Shown piece by piece: positions 25,802 to 36,147 of a stretch of 64,000 bases of DNA. Numbering within the stretch: position 1 is the stretch's first letter; each line of letters begins with the position of its first letter. The stretch lies in contig JBDUYP010000024.1 of NCBI GenBank assembly GCA_039944535.1, forward strand, positions 1-64,000, read 5' to 3'. The position numbers were made by a program, and so were the translations under genes. This stretch comes from JAMZMI01 sp039944535. Its GTDB lineage: Bacteria > Bacteroidota > Bacteroidia > Cytophagales > Cyclobacteriaceae. Under the pieces are notes generated by a model that was not told the DNA's origin, ran no database searches, and saw only the letters and a list, made by a program, of their open reading frames with translations.

Positions 25802-27541
25802 TTATTGTACTGTCAGATCACCCGGCATACGAGCTTGAAGGCCCTGCATACGCTCCAGCGATTCAATTTTCTTCAAATATGGAGTTAAAATATTTTCTTT
25901 CCCCAAAAATTCACCTGCGCTCACATCTTCCAGGTTCTCCATTATTTTTTCGAGAAACTCTTTTTGCTCAGGGTAAAAACGAATCCTGTAATCATCAACT
26001 ACACCTGCCTTGATAGCTGCCAATTCGATGGCATCTTCATATGACCCTAGCATGTCAACCAGGCCAAACTCAAAGGCTTGAGCACCTGTCCAGACTCTCC
26101 CTCCCGCTACTTTCTTCACGTCTTCGGCAGACATATTCCTTCCCTGAGCTACTCGTCCAATGAATGTATCATATCCATTTTCCACTCTTCTCTGAATAAT
26201 GGCTCTCTCCTGCTGATTCAATGATCTGGTCACCGTAAAAATATCCGAATACTCTCCAGTCTTTACCACATCATTGGTGATGCCGAGTTTGTTATCAAGA
26301 AAGTCTCCAAAATTGTAGAGGATGCTGAAAATACCGATAGATCCTGTGACCGTATTAGGCTGAGCTATGATGGTATCGCAGGGCGCGGCTATATAATAGC
26401 CCCCAGAAGCAGCCACATTGGACATGGAGGCTATAACTGGCTTTACGCCTTTGGTTAGCATGATCTCCCTCCAAATTTGCTCTGATGCAGTCATACTTCC
26501 TCCCGGCGAGTTGATTCTCAGCACAATAGCCTTTACAGAACTACTCTCACGGGCTTTTCTAATCTCGTCAGCAAATTGATCACCACCAACAGCATCATCT
26601 GCAGACCCGAAAACGATATCTCCATCAGCGACAATCACGGCTATTTTATTAGAAGAATATTCTCCCGTCAGTGTCTTGGCATATTTTTTTAGAGTAATAA
26701 AATTGATATCATCATCTGAAGAAATATCGATTGCCGTACGGATGATAGATTTGATTTCATCTTCATATCCAACTCTGGTTACCAGCCCAACCTTCTCGGC
26801 ATCCTGAGGCTCCCAGGCCAGCATCTTGTCCGAAATATTTTTAAGTGTAGAAAAATCGGAGTTTGTATTTTCTGCAACATTCATGAGGTATGTAGATTGC
26901 ATTGACTCTAAAAGCTCTCTCAACTGAAGCTCATTTTCTTCACTTAGAGATTTTCTAATAAATGGCTCCACATAGCTTTTGAACTCTCCTACCCTGAAAA
27001 TTTCAGGTTCTATATCCAACTTATCAAACAGACCTTTAAAGAAAGTCACTGATATATTGAGTCCGTTAAACTCCAGATACCCCTCCGGATTGAGCAACAG
27101 CGTGTCTGCGACAGAGGCGACCAGATAATCACTCTCGCTGATGTATTCACCATATGCATAAATAAACTTTCCGCTAGTTTTAAAATCAATCAGCGCATCT
27201 CTGATTTCCAACAATGAAGCCTGACCGGCCTGCATAAACATTGGTTCTATGTAAATCCCTTTGATCCGATCGTCTTCTTTCGCAGCATGAATGGCATCCA
27301 AAGCGTCCATAATACCCAGCTGACTTGGACCGTTACCAAGTGCTTGCGCCAATGGATCGTCGATAGTTCTTTCTACAAGAACCCCTGACAAATTGATAGA
27401 TAAAACTGAGTTGCTTTTCACATCCGGCACTCCTTCTGATGAAGAAGCCACCCCAATGATTCCAACAAGAATGAAAAAACCAAAAATGCAGAAAATGAAA
27501 AGACCGAGTAGCGTTGCTAGTAAATTGCGCAAAAATGCCAT
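25802..27541 (-). CDS. sppA: Signal peptide peptidase SppA, 67K type
   Basis: 579 residues with an N-terminal membrane anchor and two tandem S49 peptidase domains, as in E. coli SppA. The catalytic Lys is in VGEFKSYVEPF of the first domain and the nucleophile Ser in TVTGSIGIFS of the second; LRINSPGGS and ASGGYYIAAPCD are family signatures. It degrades signal peptides left in the membrane after cleavage. Divergent from folK across a 173-base gap. Confidence 0.96.
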   Translation of the reverse strand: MAFLRNLLATLLGLFIFCIFGFFILVGIIGVASSSEGVPDVKSNSVLSINLSGVLVERTIDDPLAQALGNGPSQLGIMDALDAIHAAKEDDRIKGIYIEPMFMQAGQASLLEIRDALIDFKTSGKFIYAYGEYISESDYLVASVADTLLLNPEGYLEFNGLNISVTFFKGLFDKLDIEPEIFRVGEFKSYVEPFIRKSLSEENELQLRELLESMQSTYLMNVAENTNSDFSTLKNISDKMLAWEPQDAEKVGLVTRVGYEDEIKSIIRTAIDISSDDDINFITLKKYAKTLTGEYSSNKIAVIVADGDIVFGSADDAVGGDQFADEIRKARESSSVKAIVLRINSPGGSMTASEQIWREIMLTKGVKPVIASMSNVAASGGYYIAAPCDTIIAQPNTVTGSIGIFSILYNFGDFLDNKLGITNDVVKTGEYSDIFTVTRSLNQQERAIIQRRVENGYDTFIGRVAQGRNMSAEDVKKVAGGRVWTGAQAFEFGLVDMLGSYEDAIELAAIKAGVVDDYRIRFYPEQKEFLEKIMENLEDVSAGEFLGKENILTPYLKKIESLERMQGLQARMPGDLTVQ

Positions 27542-27714
27542 AAAGGTTGATTAAAAATTTAGAGTTACAATATTAATATAAAGACGAGGTTAACACGGCC
27601 TGCCAATTGAAATGTTTGATAATTCGGGACGAAAGTAGGTTTTTCAATTTGGCCGGAATTAATTTCGTTTTAAAGTTTAATTTGGCTTTATAACCAAACC
27701 TGACTGTCACGTAA

Positions 27715-28212
27715 ATGAATGGTGTTTTTCTTCTCCTTGGCACAAATCTGGGAAACAAGACTGAAAATCTGCAAAAGGCACTAAACCTTCTGCAGAATAG
27801 CGAAGTGCATATTCTAGATCTCTCGTCGGTTTATCAGACTGCCCCATGGGGAAAAGAAGACCAGAACTGGTTTCTGAATATGGTTGTGAAAGTTGACAGT
27901 ACGCTTAGCCCTGAATCTCTGCTGCGTCATTGTCAGGATGTGGAGCAAAGACTGGGAAGGAAAAGAATTGAAAAATGGGGGTCTCGCATCATTGATGTTG
28001 ATATTCTCTATTACGACGATATTGAAATAAACCAGGAAGACTTAACCATTCCTCATCCCGGTATTGCCATGAGAAAATTCACCCTGATAGCACTAGACGA
28101 GCTTGTGCCAGATGAAATACATCCAATTTTGAATCTCACGCAAAAAGAGATGCTCCGCGTATGTCCCGACGAATTGGAATGTAGTCTTACTGATATTCAA
28201 ATAGAAATATGA
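27715..28212 (+). CDS. folK: 2-amino-4-hydroxy-6-hydroxymethyldihydropteridine pyrophosphokinase FolK
   Basis: 165 residues. FolK moves pyrophosphate from ATP to the hydroxymethyl-pterin in folate synthesis. Signatures are FLLLGTNLGNKTENL, VYQTAPWGKEDQNWFLNMV, RKRIEKWGSRIIDVDILYY (the Mg-binding DVD) and IPHPGIAMRKFTL. It is the first gene of a run of three whose ends overlap (ATGA with the next). Confidence 0.96.
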   Translation: MNGVFLLLGTNLGNKTENLQKALNLLQNSEVHILDLSSVYQTAPWGKEDQNWFLNMVVKVDSTLSPESLLRHCQDVEQRLGRKRIEKWGSRIIDVDILYYDDIEINQEDLTIPHPGIAMRKFTLIALDELVPDEIHPILNLTQKEMLRVCPDELECSLTDIQIEI

Positions 28213-28961
28213 CCTGGACTGATGCCGGTCTTCTGCTAGCCGCCGGGCTATTCACAGGTGTGATAAACACTTTGGCCGGAGGTGGTTCTCTGATCACATT
28301 ACCTCTGCTTATTTTTATGGGCCTTCCGTCCACAGAGGCCAATGCTTCTAACAGAATCGGGATTTTCCTGCAGAGTCTTGTCGCCGTTCAGGGATTCAAA
28401 AGCAAAGGAATATTTGTATTTCCCTATGCTGCCTGGGTAGCAATCAGTGCGGTTGTGGGTTGTGTAATTGGAGCATACTTCGCTGTAGATATTAAAAACG
28501 ACCTGTTCAATAAAATCCTTGCCGTAGTGATGGTGCTGGTTGTCATACTCACCGTGCTAAAGCCATATATCGCCAAATCCACCCTCAATGAAATATTCAC
28601 AGCCCGAAGAAAAGTGTTGAGCATATTGGTTTTCTTCTTTGTAGGAATCTACGGCGGCTTTATACAAGCAGGAGTTGGATTTTTGATTATTGCAACGCTT
28701 ACAGGCATACACGGGTTCAGTATGGCCAAAACCAACAGCATCAAATCATTCGTGATCGTTTGTTATACACTTGTGGCTCTGGGTATCTTTTGGTGGGAAG
28801 ACCAAATCCGATGGGATTATGGCCTCACTTTAGCTGCAGGAAACTCTACGGGAGGCTGGATAGCCAGTAGATGGTCTGTTGGCAAGGATGACAAATGGAT
28901 CAGGGCCATTATGATTGTGACTGTGGTTGGTCTTGCTGTAAAACTTTGGTTCTTTGGGTAA
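28209..28961 (+). CDS. TauE/SafE family membrane permease
   Basis: 250 residues and about eight membrane helices in two related halves. The first half opens with TGVINTLAGGGSLITLPLL and the second with GIYGGFIQAGVGFLIIATL, the family's paired motif. Members move sulfite, sulfoacetate, taurine-related or other organic anions out of the cell; the substrate here is unknown. It overlaps folK by 4 bases and the aminotransferase-like gene by 1 base. Confidence 0.92.
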   Translation: MTWTDAGLLLAAGLFTGVINTLAGGGSLITLPLLIFMGLPSTEANASNRIGIFLQSLVAVQGFKSKGIFVFPYAAWVAISAVVGCVIGAYFAVDIKNDLFNKILAVVMVLVVILTVLKPYIAKSTLNEIFTARRKVLSILVFFFVGIYGGFIQAGVGFLIIATLTGIHGFSMAKTNSIKSFVIVCYTLVALGIFWWEDQIRWDYGLTLAAGNSTGGWIASRWSVGKDDKWIRAIMIVTVVGLAVKLWFFG

Positions 28962-30007
28962 TGGAAGATCTTAGAAAGGAATTTTCGATACTAGAGCAAT
29001 ACACCTACCTAAACACCGCCAGGTTTTGTGCTCTGCCCAAAGCGGTTATCAGGGCGCAACATGATTTCCTTGATCATCTCAATACTCATGGTAGCTGGAA
29101 ATTTGATCACTGGAGTAATCTCTACGAATCCACCAGAGTGCAGACGGCCTCTCTGATTGGGGGTGAAGCGAAACAAACTTTCTTTCTCCCCAATACTTCT
29201 CTTGGCTTCAACATAGCCGCCCAATACTTACCAAAAAGGAAGGTGGTTTGCCTGCATGGTGATTTCCCTTCGGTACGTATGGCATGGGAATCACATGGAT
29301 TTGAGGTACAATATCTCGATTACAAAAGCGATACCTTTTATAACAACCTTTCCACGTCCCTTGCCCTCCCAAATCAAATATTGTCCGTAAGTTGGATTCA
29401 ATCTGAAGACGGATTTGAAATTGACCTCAAGCGGATTTTCGATCTATGCAAAGAGAATAACCACATTTTGGTTCTTGATGGCACTCAAGGACTGGGTGCT
29501 ATCCCATTCAAGATCGACCCGGAAGTCAATTGCCTTTTTCTAGCGAGTGGCTTCAAATGGCTGATGGCAGGTTATGGCATAGCCATAGGGCACGCTTCTG
29601 AAGGCCTCATTTCATACTTAAAACCAATGCGTGGATGGAACAGTCTGGCAGGCATGGGAATAGCCTCTGGTGCCAAAAGCCTTGAGGTCGGTAACGCAAC
29701 TTATCTGAATGTAGCAGCATTGAACGAAGGAATTAAACTGATCGACAAGGTTTCTGTTGAGGCAATTTGCCAGCACAATCTCGCTTTGCGAAAGCATGTT
29801 GAAGAATGGTGCAAACAAAATGGCGTAAAGTTTAAAAACTACGGAAGCCGATCAAGTATCCTATCCATGGCAGTAGAGACCGGAAGTTATGCAAGACTGG
29901 CGGACAACAACGTACAGGTGACGGATCAGGGTGATTTCATCAGAATATCTCCGCATTTCTACAATAATGCATCTGATATTGAAAAAATGCTTGACCTAAT
30001 CGGCTAA
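28961..30007 (+). CDS. Class V aminotransferase-fold PLP enzyme
   Basis: 348 residues starting at the ATG that overlaps the TauE stop (TAATG). A longer frame from 28895 adds 22 residues inside the permease gene and is unlikely. Features are YTYLNTARFCALP, the active-site region LVLDGTQGLGAIPF with the PLP-binding Asp, and the probable Schiff-base Lys in LASGFKWLMAGYG. It is related to cysteine desulfurases and kynureninase-like enzymes, but is shorter and has no obvious catalytic Cys loop. The reaction is unknown. Confidence 0.85.
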   Translation: MEDLRKEFSILEQYTYLNTARFCALPKAVIRAQHDFLDHLNTHGSWKFDHWSNLYESTRVQTASLIGGEAKQTFFLPNTSLGFNIAAQYLPKRKVVCLHGDFPSVRMAWESHGFEVQYLDYKSDTFYNNLSTSLALPNQILSVSWIQSEDGFEIDLKRIFDLCKENNHILVLDGTQGLGAIPFKIDPEVNCLFLASGFKWLMAGYGIAIGHASEGLISYLKPMRGWNSLAGMGIASGAKSLEVGNATYLNVAALNEGIKLIDKVSVEAICQHNLALRKHVEEWCKQNGVKFKNYGSRSSILSMAVETGSYARLADNNVQVTDQGDFIRISPHFYNNASDIEKMLDLIG

Positions 30008-30028
30008 ATTCACACCGAATTTGAATCT

Positions 30029-31525
30029 ATGGGTGTAGTCATCAAACAAAGCTTTTGGAACTCCGTGTGGGCCTATGCCGGTGTAGGCATTGGGTTCATC
30101 AACACCTTGATTCTCAGACCTGCTTTTCTTACTGATTCACAAATTGGGTTAATAGCTGTTGTCACCGGAAACGCCCTTATGATGGCTCCTTTTGTGGCCC
30201 TGGGCATGCCCAACACATACATCCGCTTCTTTCCCGATTTAGGTAAAAACAAGGAGCAGGAAAGGAAGTTTCTTTCACTTCAGTTTCTGCTAATCATTCT
30301 TGCAAATCTTATTTTCAGTGGGCTGGCCTTTTTGTTCATTGATATTATAAAAGCTCAATACATAGACGAAGCACCCGAATACAATCAGTACATTTTTGTG
30401 AGTATTCTGATCATGGCCCTGTTCAGCTTATTCACACATATGCATGCGTTTAGCAGAGCAAAACTCAACGTCATAATTCCCGGATTTCTGAAAGAGGCGT
30501 ATCTCAGGATACTCAATGCGCTGTTGATTGTCCTTTTTTCATGGGATCTCATCAGTTTTGAGCAGATGATTTATTGCATCATCCTCTCCTACCTCACCGC
30601 CACATTGGTGTTAGGTATCTATGTTGTCTTATTTCAAAAGCTCTCTCTCACATTGAACATCAAGGGGCTGGAAAGAGATTGGAAAAAGAAGCTTTTCAAA
30701 CTAGCTTCATTCAACACCATCATGGCAACCTGCAGCTCCATTTACTCTAATGTAAGCATCACCATGATACCTGCACTGCTAGGCACAGCAGCAAACGGAG
30801 TGTATTCAGTATGTCTTTACATAGGTATTGTGATAGAGATGCCAAAAAGATCCATGTGGCAAATCATCACCCCGATTGTTGGGAAGGAGTTTACCAACAA
30901 CAACCTGAAGGAAGTAGAAAGTCTCTATAAAAAAGCATCGCTCAGTCTGGGCGTGATTGGAGGCTTGTTCCTGATCGGAATCATCACAAACCTCAGCGAT
31001 CTTTTCCAGCTAATTCCCAATGGAGAAACTTATGAAGCCGGCTTTTATGTAGTAGTGGGCGTTGCATTGAGCAAATTCATAGACATGCTGTTTAGCTTCA
31101 ACTCCGAGCTGCTTTATTATACCAAATATTACAAGTACAACCTTTACTTCTATGTGATCATCTCGATCATTATCATATCATTGAACAGGCATCTCATTCC
31201 CGTATGGGGAATAAACGGAGCGCCTATTGCATTCCTAATCTCCACCATTCTTTTCAATGTGATGAAATTCATTTTGATAAAATCAAAGCTAGGAATGAGT
31301 CCATTCAGCAAGACACACTGGCTCCTATTGCTATATGCTGCTGGCACATTCGCCTTATTTTGGCATTTGCCCATCAGCAGCTATCCATTATTTAATATCA
31401 TTGCAAGATCGATTGGGATTACTATTGTTTTCGTCGGGCTGGCTTATTTTTCCAGATTATCTCCTGATATCAACAACCTGATTAAATCGATTTGTAAGAA
31501 GTACTTAAACATCAATTTACCATAA
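30029..31525 (+). CDS. Wzx-like polysaccharide flippase (MOP superfamily)
   Basis: 498 residues with about fourteen hydrophobic helices, of the PST/Wzx type. It begins IKQSFWNSVWAYAGVGIGF, a usual start for O-antigen flippases in this phylum. Such proteins turn undecaprenyl-linked sugar units across the inner membrane. The glycosyltransferase operon at 36-43 kb would be a natural source of substrate. It starts 21 bases after the PLP enzyme gene and is followed 8 bases later by the YfhO-like gene. Confidence 0.88.
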   Translation: MGVVIKQSFWNSVWAYAGVGIGFINTLILRPAFLTDSQIGLIAVVTGNALMMAPFVALGMPNTYIRFFPDLGKNKEQERKFLSLQFLLIILANLIFSGLAFLFIDIIKAQYIDEAPEYNQYIFVSILIMALFSLFTHMHAFSRAKLNVIIPGFLKEAYLRILNALLIVLFSWDLISFEQMIYCIILSYLTATLVLGIYVVLFQKLSLTLNIKGLERDWKKKLFKLASFNTIMATCSSIYSNVSITMIPALLGTAANGVYSVCLYIGIVIEMPKRSMWQIITPIVGKEFTNNNLKEVESLYKKASLSLGVIGGLFLIGIITNLSDLFQLIPNGETYEAGFYVVVGVALSKFIDMLFSFNSELLYYTKYYKYNLYFYVIISIIIISLNRHLIPVWGINGAPIAFLISTILFNVMKFILIKSKLGMSPFSKTHWLLLLYAAGTFALFWHLPISSYPLFNIIARSIGITIVFVGLAYFSRLSPDINNLIKSICKKYLNINLP

Positions 31526-31533
31526 CTCCAAAC

Positions 31534-33981
31534 ATGGATTCATCTCTCAAAAAGAACATACTTACTCATGGACTGGCGCTAGTTGGTTTTTTCATTGTCA
31601 CGGTTCTGATGTTCTACCCACAGTTTTTCTCAGACAAAAGCCTCTCCCAACATGACATCCTGCAGGGCAAAGGTGGAAATCACCAGATGATAGAGTATCG
31701 CAAGCAGACAGGCGAAGAAGCGCTTTGGATGAACAGCCAGTTTAGCGGTATGCCGGCCTATCTCAACGGCGTTCAATATAGTGGTGACATTCTGAACTTT
31801 GTTTACAAAGGAATCACCGTAGGACTGGGACATCCCAGAGGAATTATTTTTGTGAGTTGTTTGAGCTTCTATATCCTCCTGCTGGTCTTTGGTGTGAGGC
31901 CCTGGATAGCCTTCATTGGCGCAATCACATTTACACTGAATGGCTTCAATGTAATAGGGATTCTGGCGGGACACAACGCCAAAATTGCAGCCGTTGCACT
32001 TATGCCATTGATCGTGGCGGGAAGTCACCTTGCATTTAAGAAAAAATGGCTGATTGGCTTTTCTTTAGCAGCACTGGGTCTGGCTCTGCAACTGCGTACA
32101 GGTCACTATCAGATCACCTACTACACCATGCTCATATTGGCAGTATATGGCGTCCATCAGCTCATTCAGGCTGTTAAGCAAAACAACATCAAACCTTTCG
32201 CCACTGCGGCCATTGGGTTAATAGTAGCCGCTGTGATTGGGATTGGAACCAATGCAGGGAAACTTTGGACCACTTATGAATACAGTAAAGTCAGCATCCG
32301 CGGAAAGTCAGAACTGAAAGCCACAGGCAATCAATCCGATGGGCTAGATCGGGATTATGCATTTGAGTTTAGCAATGGTATCATGGAGCCGCTTTTCCTT
32401 TTCATCCCTAATATTTTTGGCGGAGCTTCTAATCAGGAACTTTCCAAAAGCAGCGCCACAGCTGAGGCGCTGAAACAGGCTGGTTATGGCCCTGCTCAAA
32501 TCAGAGATCAAATAAAATCCATGCCAACTTACTGGGGTAATCAGAGATTATCTGCGCCTTATTATGCAGGCACGTTTGTTATTGTATTGTTTGTAATCGG
32601 GCTATTTGTACTGACAAGACAGCAAAAAATATGGCTAACCATACTCGTGGCATTGGGCATTGTGCTGAGCTGGGGTAGCAGTTTCTCTTCTGTAAATGAC
32701 TTGTTTTTCGACTACCTGCCAATGTACAACAAGTTCCGGTCTGTGACTTTCGCTATCATCATTACCCTCTTTGCCCTTAACCTGGTTGCCTTTCAGGCAA
32801 TGGAAAAGCTATTTACGCTAGAGTGGAACAAAGAACAAGTCAATAAAATACTCAGAGCGCTTGCCATTCCGGCTGGCTTTGCACTATTGCTGATTTTGAT
32901 TGCCGGAATGTTTAGCTACAAAGGGTCGATTGACGAAAGGCTACCGGAATGGCTAGTATCCGCCATCAGAGATGATCGGGCTTCTCTTCTTAGAAAAGAT
33001 GCATTTAGAGCGCTATTTTTTATCGCAGTATTTGCAGCGTTGATTTGGGCGTATGTCAAAAACAAGTTGAGTCCTAAGCTCGCCATAGCTTTAGTCCTTC
33101 TGGTCCTTTTTGTAGATGTATTTCTCCTCAGCAAGCGTTTCATCAAAGCAGAGGCTTTTGTCAAGTCTCCTGTTGAAAGTTATTTTCGAGCTACTGATGC
33201 GGATAAATATATTGTAGAAAACAGTAGATCCGGTGACAGAGTTTTGAATCTACAAAACCCATTCAACGAAGCTAGAACCTCCTATTATCACGAGTCATTA
33301 GGCGGTTATCACGGAGCGAAAATCAGACGCTATCAGGATCTAATAGAAAAAAGCATCAGCCCTGAGATGAGTAGAATGCTGCAAAAGCTTCAAAAAGGAC
33401 AAAGAGATTTCACGGGACTTCCCGCTATCAACATGCTCAATGCTAGATTCATAATGGCTGGCAATAAGAGGGAAACAGTTTTGGAAAACCCTAATGCCCT
33501 GGGTAATGCCTGGGTAGTAAGCAACATCATTCCTGCGCAAAGTCCTGACGAGGAGCTTCAACAAACAACCACAATCAATCCTATGCTCAGTGCTGTCATG
33601 GACGCTTCTAAATTTGAGCTGCCTGAGGTAAGCGCCTCCTCCATGGGAACGGTGGAAGTTTTAAGTAGAAAGCCCAATGAGATTATCTACAAAGCGGGTA
33701 TCACCGGAGGTGATGCGCTGGCGGTCTTTAGTGAGATCTATTATGACAATGGGTGGACGGCATCTGTAAACGGAAAGGAAGCGGATATCCTAAGGGCAAA
33801 CTATGTACTGAGAGCTCTCGCGCTTTCTGAAGGGAACCATGAAATCAAATTCACCTTTGCCCCTCAGTCTTACTTTGTGGGCAATACTATAATGCTCATT
33901 TGTGGGATATTGGTTTTAGTGATGTTTGTGGGTGGAGTAGGTTATGAAATGAAAATCACTACTCCACTATCGCAAGATTGA
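31534..33981 (+). CDS. YfhO-like large membrane protein
   Basis: 815 residues with about a dozen membrane helices in the first 540, then a soluble domain of about 240 residues and a final helix. The N-terminal half has the GT-C-like pattern FYPQFFSDKSLSQHDILQG and NSQFSGMPAYL, and the C-terminal part ends with YYDNGWTASVNGK, the YfhO signature. YfhO family members are linked to glycosylation of surface polymers; direct evidence for this protein is lacking. Its 3' end overlaps the convergent LamG gene by 15 bases. Confidence 0.9.
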   Translation: MDSSLKKNILTHGLALVGFFIVTVLMFYPQFFSDKSLSQHDILQGKGGNHQMIEYRKQTGEEALWMNSQFSGMPAYLNGVQYSGDILNFVYKGITVGLGHPRGIIFVSCLSFYILLLVFGVRPWIAFIGAITFTLNGFNVIGILAGHNAKIAAVALMPLIVAGSHLAFKKKWLIGFSLAALGLALQLRTGHYQITYYTMLILAVYGVHQLIQAVKQNNIKPFATAAIGLIVAAVIGIGTNAGKLWTTYEYSKVSIRGKSELKATGNQSDGLDRDYAFEFSNGIMEPLFLFIPNIFGGASNQELSKSSATAEALKQAGYGPAQIRDQIKSMPTYWGNQRLSAPYYAGTFVIVLFVIGLFVLTRQQKIWLTILVALGIVLSWGSSFSSVNDLFFDYLPMYNKFRSVTFAIIITLFALNLVAFQAMEKLFTLEWNKEQVNKILRALAIPAGFALLLILIAGMFSYKGSIDERLPEWLVSAIRDDRASLLRKDAFRALFFIAVFAALIWAYVKNKLSPKLAIALVLLVLFVDVFLLSKRFIKAEAFVKSPVESYFRATDADKYIVENSRSGDRVLNLQNPFNEARTSYYHESLGGYHGAKIRRYQDLIEKSISPEMSRMLQKLQKGQRDFTGLPAINMLNARFIMAGNKRETVLENPNALGNAWVVSNIIPAQSPDEELQQTTTINPMLSAVMDASKFELPEVSASSMGTVEVLSRKPNEIIYKAGITGGDALAVFSEIYYDNGWTASVNGKEADILRANYVLRALALSEGNHEIKFTFAPQSYFVGNTIMLICGILVLVMFVGGVGYEMKITTPLSQD

Positions 33982-36003
33982 AACCCACCCTTTGAATAAA
34001 GTCGTCGAACAAGGCTCGTAAATAGAATAATAATAAGTTCCTGCCTCCAGACCTCCTCCATCCCAGGTGTTTTGGTAATTTTCTAGCTCAACAATTTTCC
34101 TTCCAGCTCGATTAAATATAGACACTGTACTACCTAACAATTGCTGATCGATTTCAAAATAGTCGTTGTGACCATCGTTGTTAGGAGTAAAGACATTTGC
34201 AATTCTTGATACCGATACCTCATTTAAAGCAACAACTATCGAATCACGTCCGAGATAGCATCCTGCAGCATATTCAATCCAGTAAGTACCTGGCTTATCA
34301 ACCGATCCGCCATCAATACCTTGACTTTGACTATTCAAAACGACATCATCTCTAGAATTCAAAGGCAGCTCATAAGGAAACTGACCAGAGCAAAGTATAA
34401 CATGATCTTCTGCCATCAAATCAAACGGTACTGTTTCAACACCTATAATAGATATCGAATCTCTACGCACATCACAATTATCAAAAAAATCGACCCAATA
34501 TTCACCCGGAGAATCGATCCACCCATTGATTATACCTTGATGAGAACTAGATACTCGATCCGAATTAACCAAACTATTTTGTTGTATGTAGAAGGGGAAG
34601 GAAGAAAAGCAGATCTGGAGGGATTCATTCTGAAAGTATTCTTCTATTCTCTGCGTTTTTTCGACATAAAACTCACTTCGGAATGTTTTATTTGAAATTA
34701 CTCTATCAACCCAATAATCACCAGCATCACTGATTATCACACTTGATGAATCCGAACCTGTCGACCATAGGTATTCATCGACACATGGAGATTCAATATC
34801 AATCAAGACTGACTCATCCGAACAGAGCGATTGGTCAGCCAATGAATCCAAATTTTCAGACGACAAATCCAAGACCATTTCCGAAAAATGGTTGGTTGAA
34901 AATGATGGAAGTTCACTCTCAACCATAATAGGTTCCCAACTCAAATCATCGTTACCATATCGATAATCACCTTTACTGCATAGCGAACTTAGAGTAATTT
35001 TAGTTTGGACAGGTTTAGCTTCGTTATAAATAGGAAATAAACCAACATATCCGTTATCAAAAGAAACTGAGGCTCCTGTTGATGAATTGGGAGCTGATAA
35101 AACTTGATATAATTGATAGCCAACTAACTCGTCACGTTCTTGTGACGAAACACTAATAAAACTCAGACCGTAACTGATATCAATATCATCCTGACTGCCC
35201 AGAGAATAGCTATAGCTACTATTATCCCCAATTGCAGCACCGGAAATCACCCAATTTACTCCCCCTTGAATGCTTGCTGATATGTCAGAGTTATCCAAAT
35301 AAACAAGAGAGCCACTTCCTTCATCAAACTTCCAATATGCCACTAAGCCATTTTCATCTCCTTGAAGCTTTTGGCACATATCATTCCTTATTTCAGCCTC
35401 TGATCGAGAATAATTCCATATTTTAAGCTCGTCCAATTCCCCTTTAAAATAATAATCGGTATTAGTGGTGTTACGGTATCCAATCATGAATTCACTATTA
35501 ACACCTTTGGCCATTGAGGAGCCCCCTCCTCCAGAATATTGTCCTCCTACATTCTGACCATTTAAATAAATATCCATATCGTTGGTGCCTCTAACTGCAT
35601 ATGCCAAATGAACCCATCTATTCTCTATTGAGCTTGAAAAATTATAAGTCTTTGACCTCCTAAAACCCTGATGCAGGCCCCCCAGTCCATCACCGAAACT
35701 CACCATTGTACTTTCTCCGGTAGTGTTTATGAAGAACCCGTAGTATGTTCCTTCTTGAGTATAAGAACTTGTAAGTATTGGGCTCACAGATGTTAGGCCT
35801 TTCTCAACTTTAACCCACATGCTAACAGAAAAGGGAAGCTCCAAATCACTAAGAAAATCCGGATAAGAAATCCTATTCACTGCGCCATCGAATTTCAAAG
35901 CATTGCCAGATCCAACCTGAGACCTAGAACACAAAAAACACAGGCTGAATAAACCAAAAAACCAATATTTATAAGAATACGAAATAGAATAAACAGAGCA
36001 CAT
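33967..36003 (-). CDS. LamG-domain protein with T9SS type B sorting domain
   Basis: 678 residues. A signal peptide (WFFGLFSLCFLCSRSQ) is followed by a LamG/concanavalin-like domain at about 35-245 (NALKFDGAVNRISYP, VSMWVKVEKGL, GELDELKIWNYSRSEAEI, GLVAYWKFDEGSG). The middle holds Ig-like segments with 'GxYWVD' ends. The last 75 residues are a type B sorting domain (NVFTPNNDGHNDYFEI, STVSIFNRAGRKI, AGTYYYSI). It is probably exported by T9SS and displayed on, or released from, the surface, where it may bind sugar. No PorP/SprF gene is beside it. Codon use seems richer in A/T than its neighbours. Confidence 0.9.
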   Translation of the reverse strand: MCSVYSISYSYKYWFFGLFSLCFLCSRSQVGSGNALKFDGAVNRISYPDFLSDLELPFSVSMWVKVEKGLTSVSPILTSSYTQEGTYYGFFINTTGESTMVSFGDGLGGLHQGFRRSKTYNFSSSIENRWVHLAYAVRGTNDMDIYLNGQNVGGQYSGGGGSSMAKGVNSEFMIGYRNTTNTDYYFKGELDELKIWNYSRSEAEIRNDMCQKLQGDENGLVAYWKFDEGSGSLVYLDNSDISASIQGGVNWVISGAAIGDNSSYSYSLGSQDDIDISYGLSFISVSSQERDELVGYQLYQVLSAPNSSTGASVSFDNGYVGLFPIYNEAKPVQTKITLSSLCSKGDYRYGNDDLSWEPIMVESELPSFSTNHFSEMVLDLSSENLDSLADQSLCSDESVLIDIESPCVDEYLWSTGSDSSSVIISDAGDYWVDRVISNKTFRSEFYVEKTQRIEEYFQNESLQICFSSFPFYIQQNSLVNSDRVSSSHQGIINGWIDSPGEYWVDFFDNCDVRRDSISIIGVETVPFDLMAEDHVILCSGQFPYELPLNSRDDVVLNSQSQGIDGGSVDKPGTYWIEYAAGCYLGRDSIVVALNEVSVSRIANVFTPNNDGHNDYFEIDQQLLGSTVSIFNRAGRKIVELENYQNTWDGGGLEAGTYYYSIYEPCSTTLFKGWVSILR

Positions 36004-36006
36004 TAC

Positions 36007-36019
36007 ACTTATAATAAGT
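36007..36019. promoter_or_regulatory. 13-base palindrome just upstream of the LamG gene start
   Basis: ACTTAT-A-ATAAGT, a perfect dyad 3 bases upstream of the start codon on the minus strand. It may be an operator or part of the leader. Confidence 0.35.
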
Positions 36020-36147
36020 TATTTGCCAACTTACCAATACTTTAAAGAAAATACAATTCAGATTACAGATCAGGTTCGCTATTCAATTCCCCTAGAAACA
36101 ATAACTATCAAATTACAGTACAATCAAGTCCAGAATTAATCTAAAAT

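Noticed and set aside
28895..28960. Upstream extension of the PLP enzyme gene
   Set aside because: The extra 22 residues are Cys/Asp-rich, lie within the permease gene and do not fit the family's start; the overlapping ATG at 28961 is preferred.
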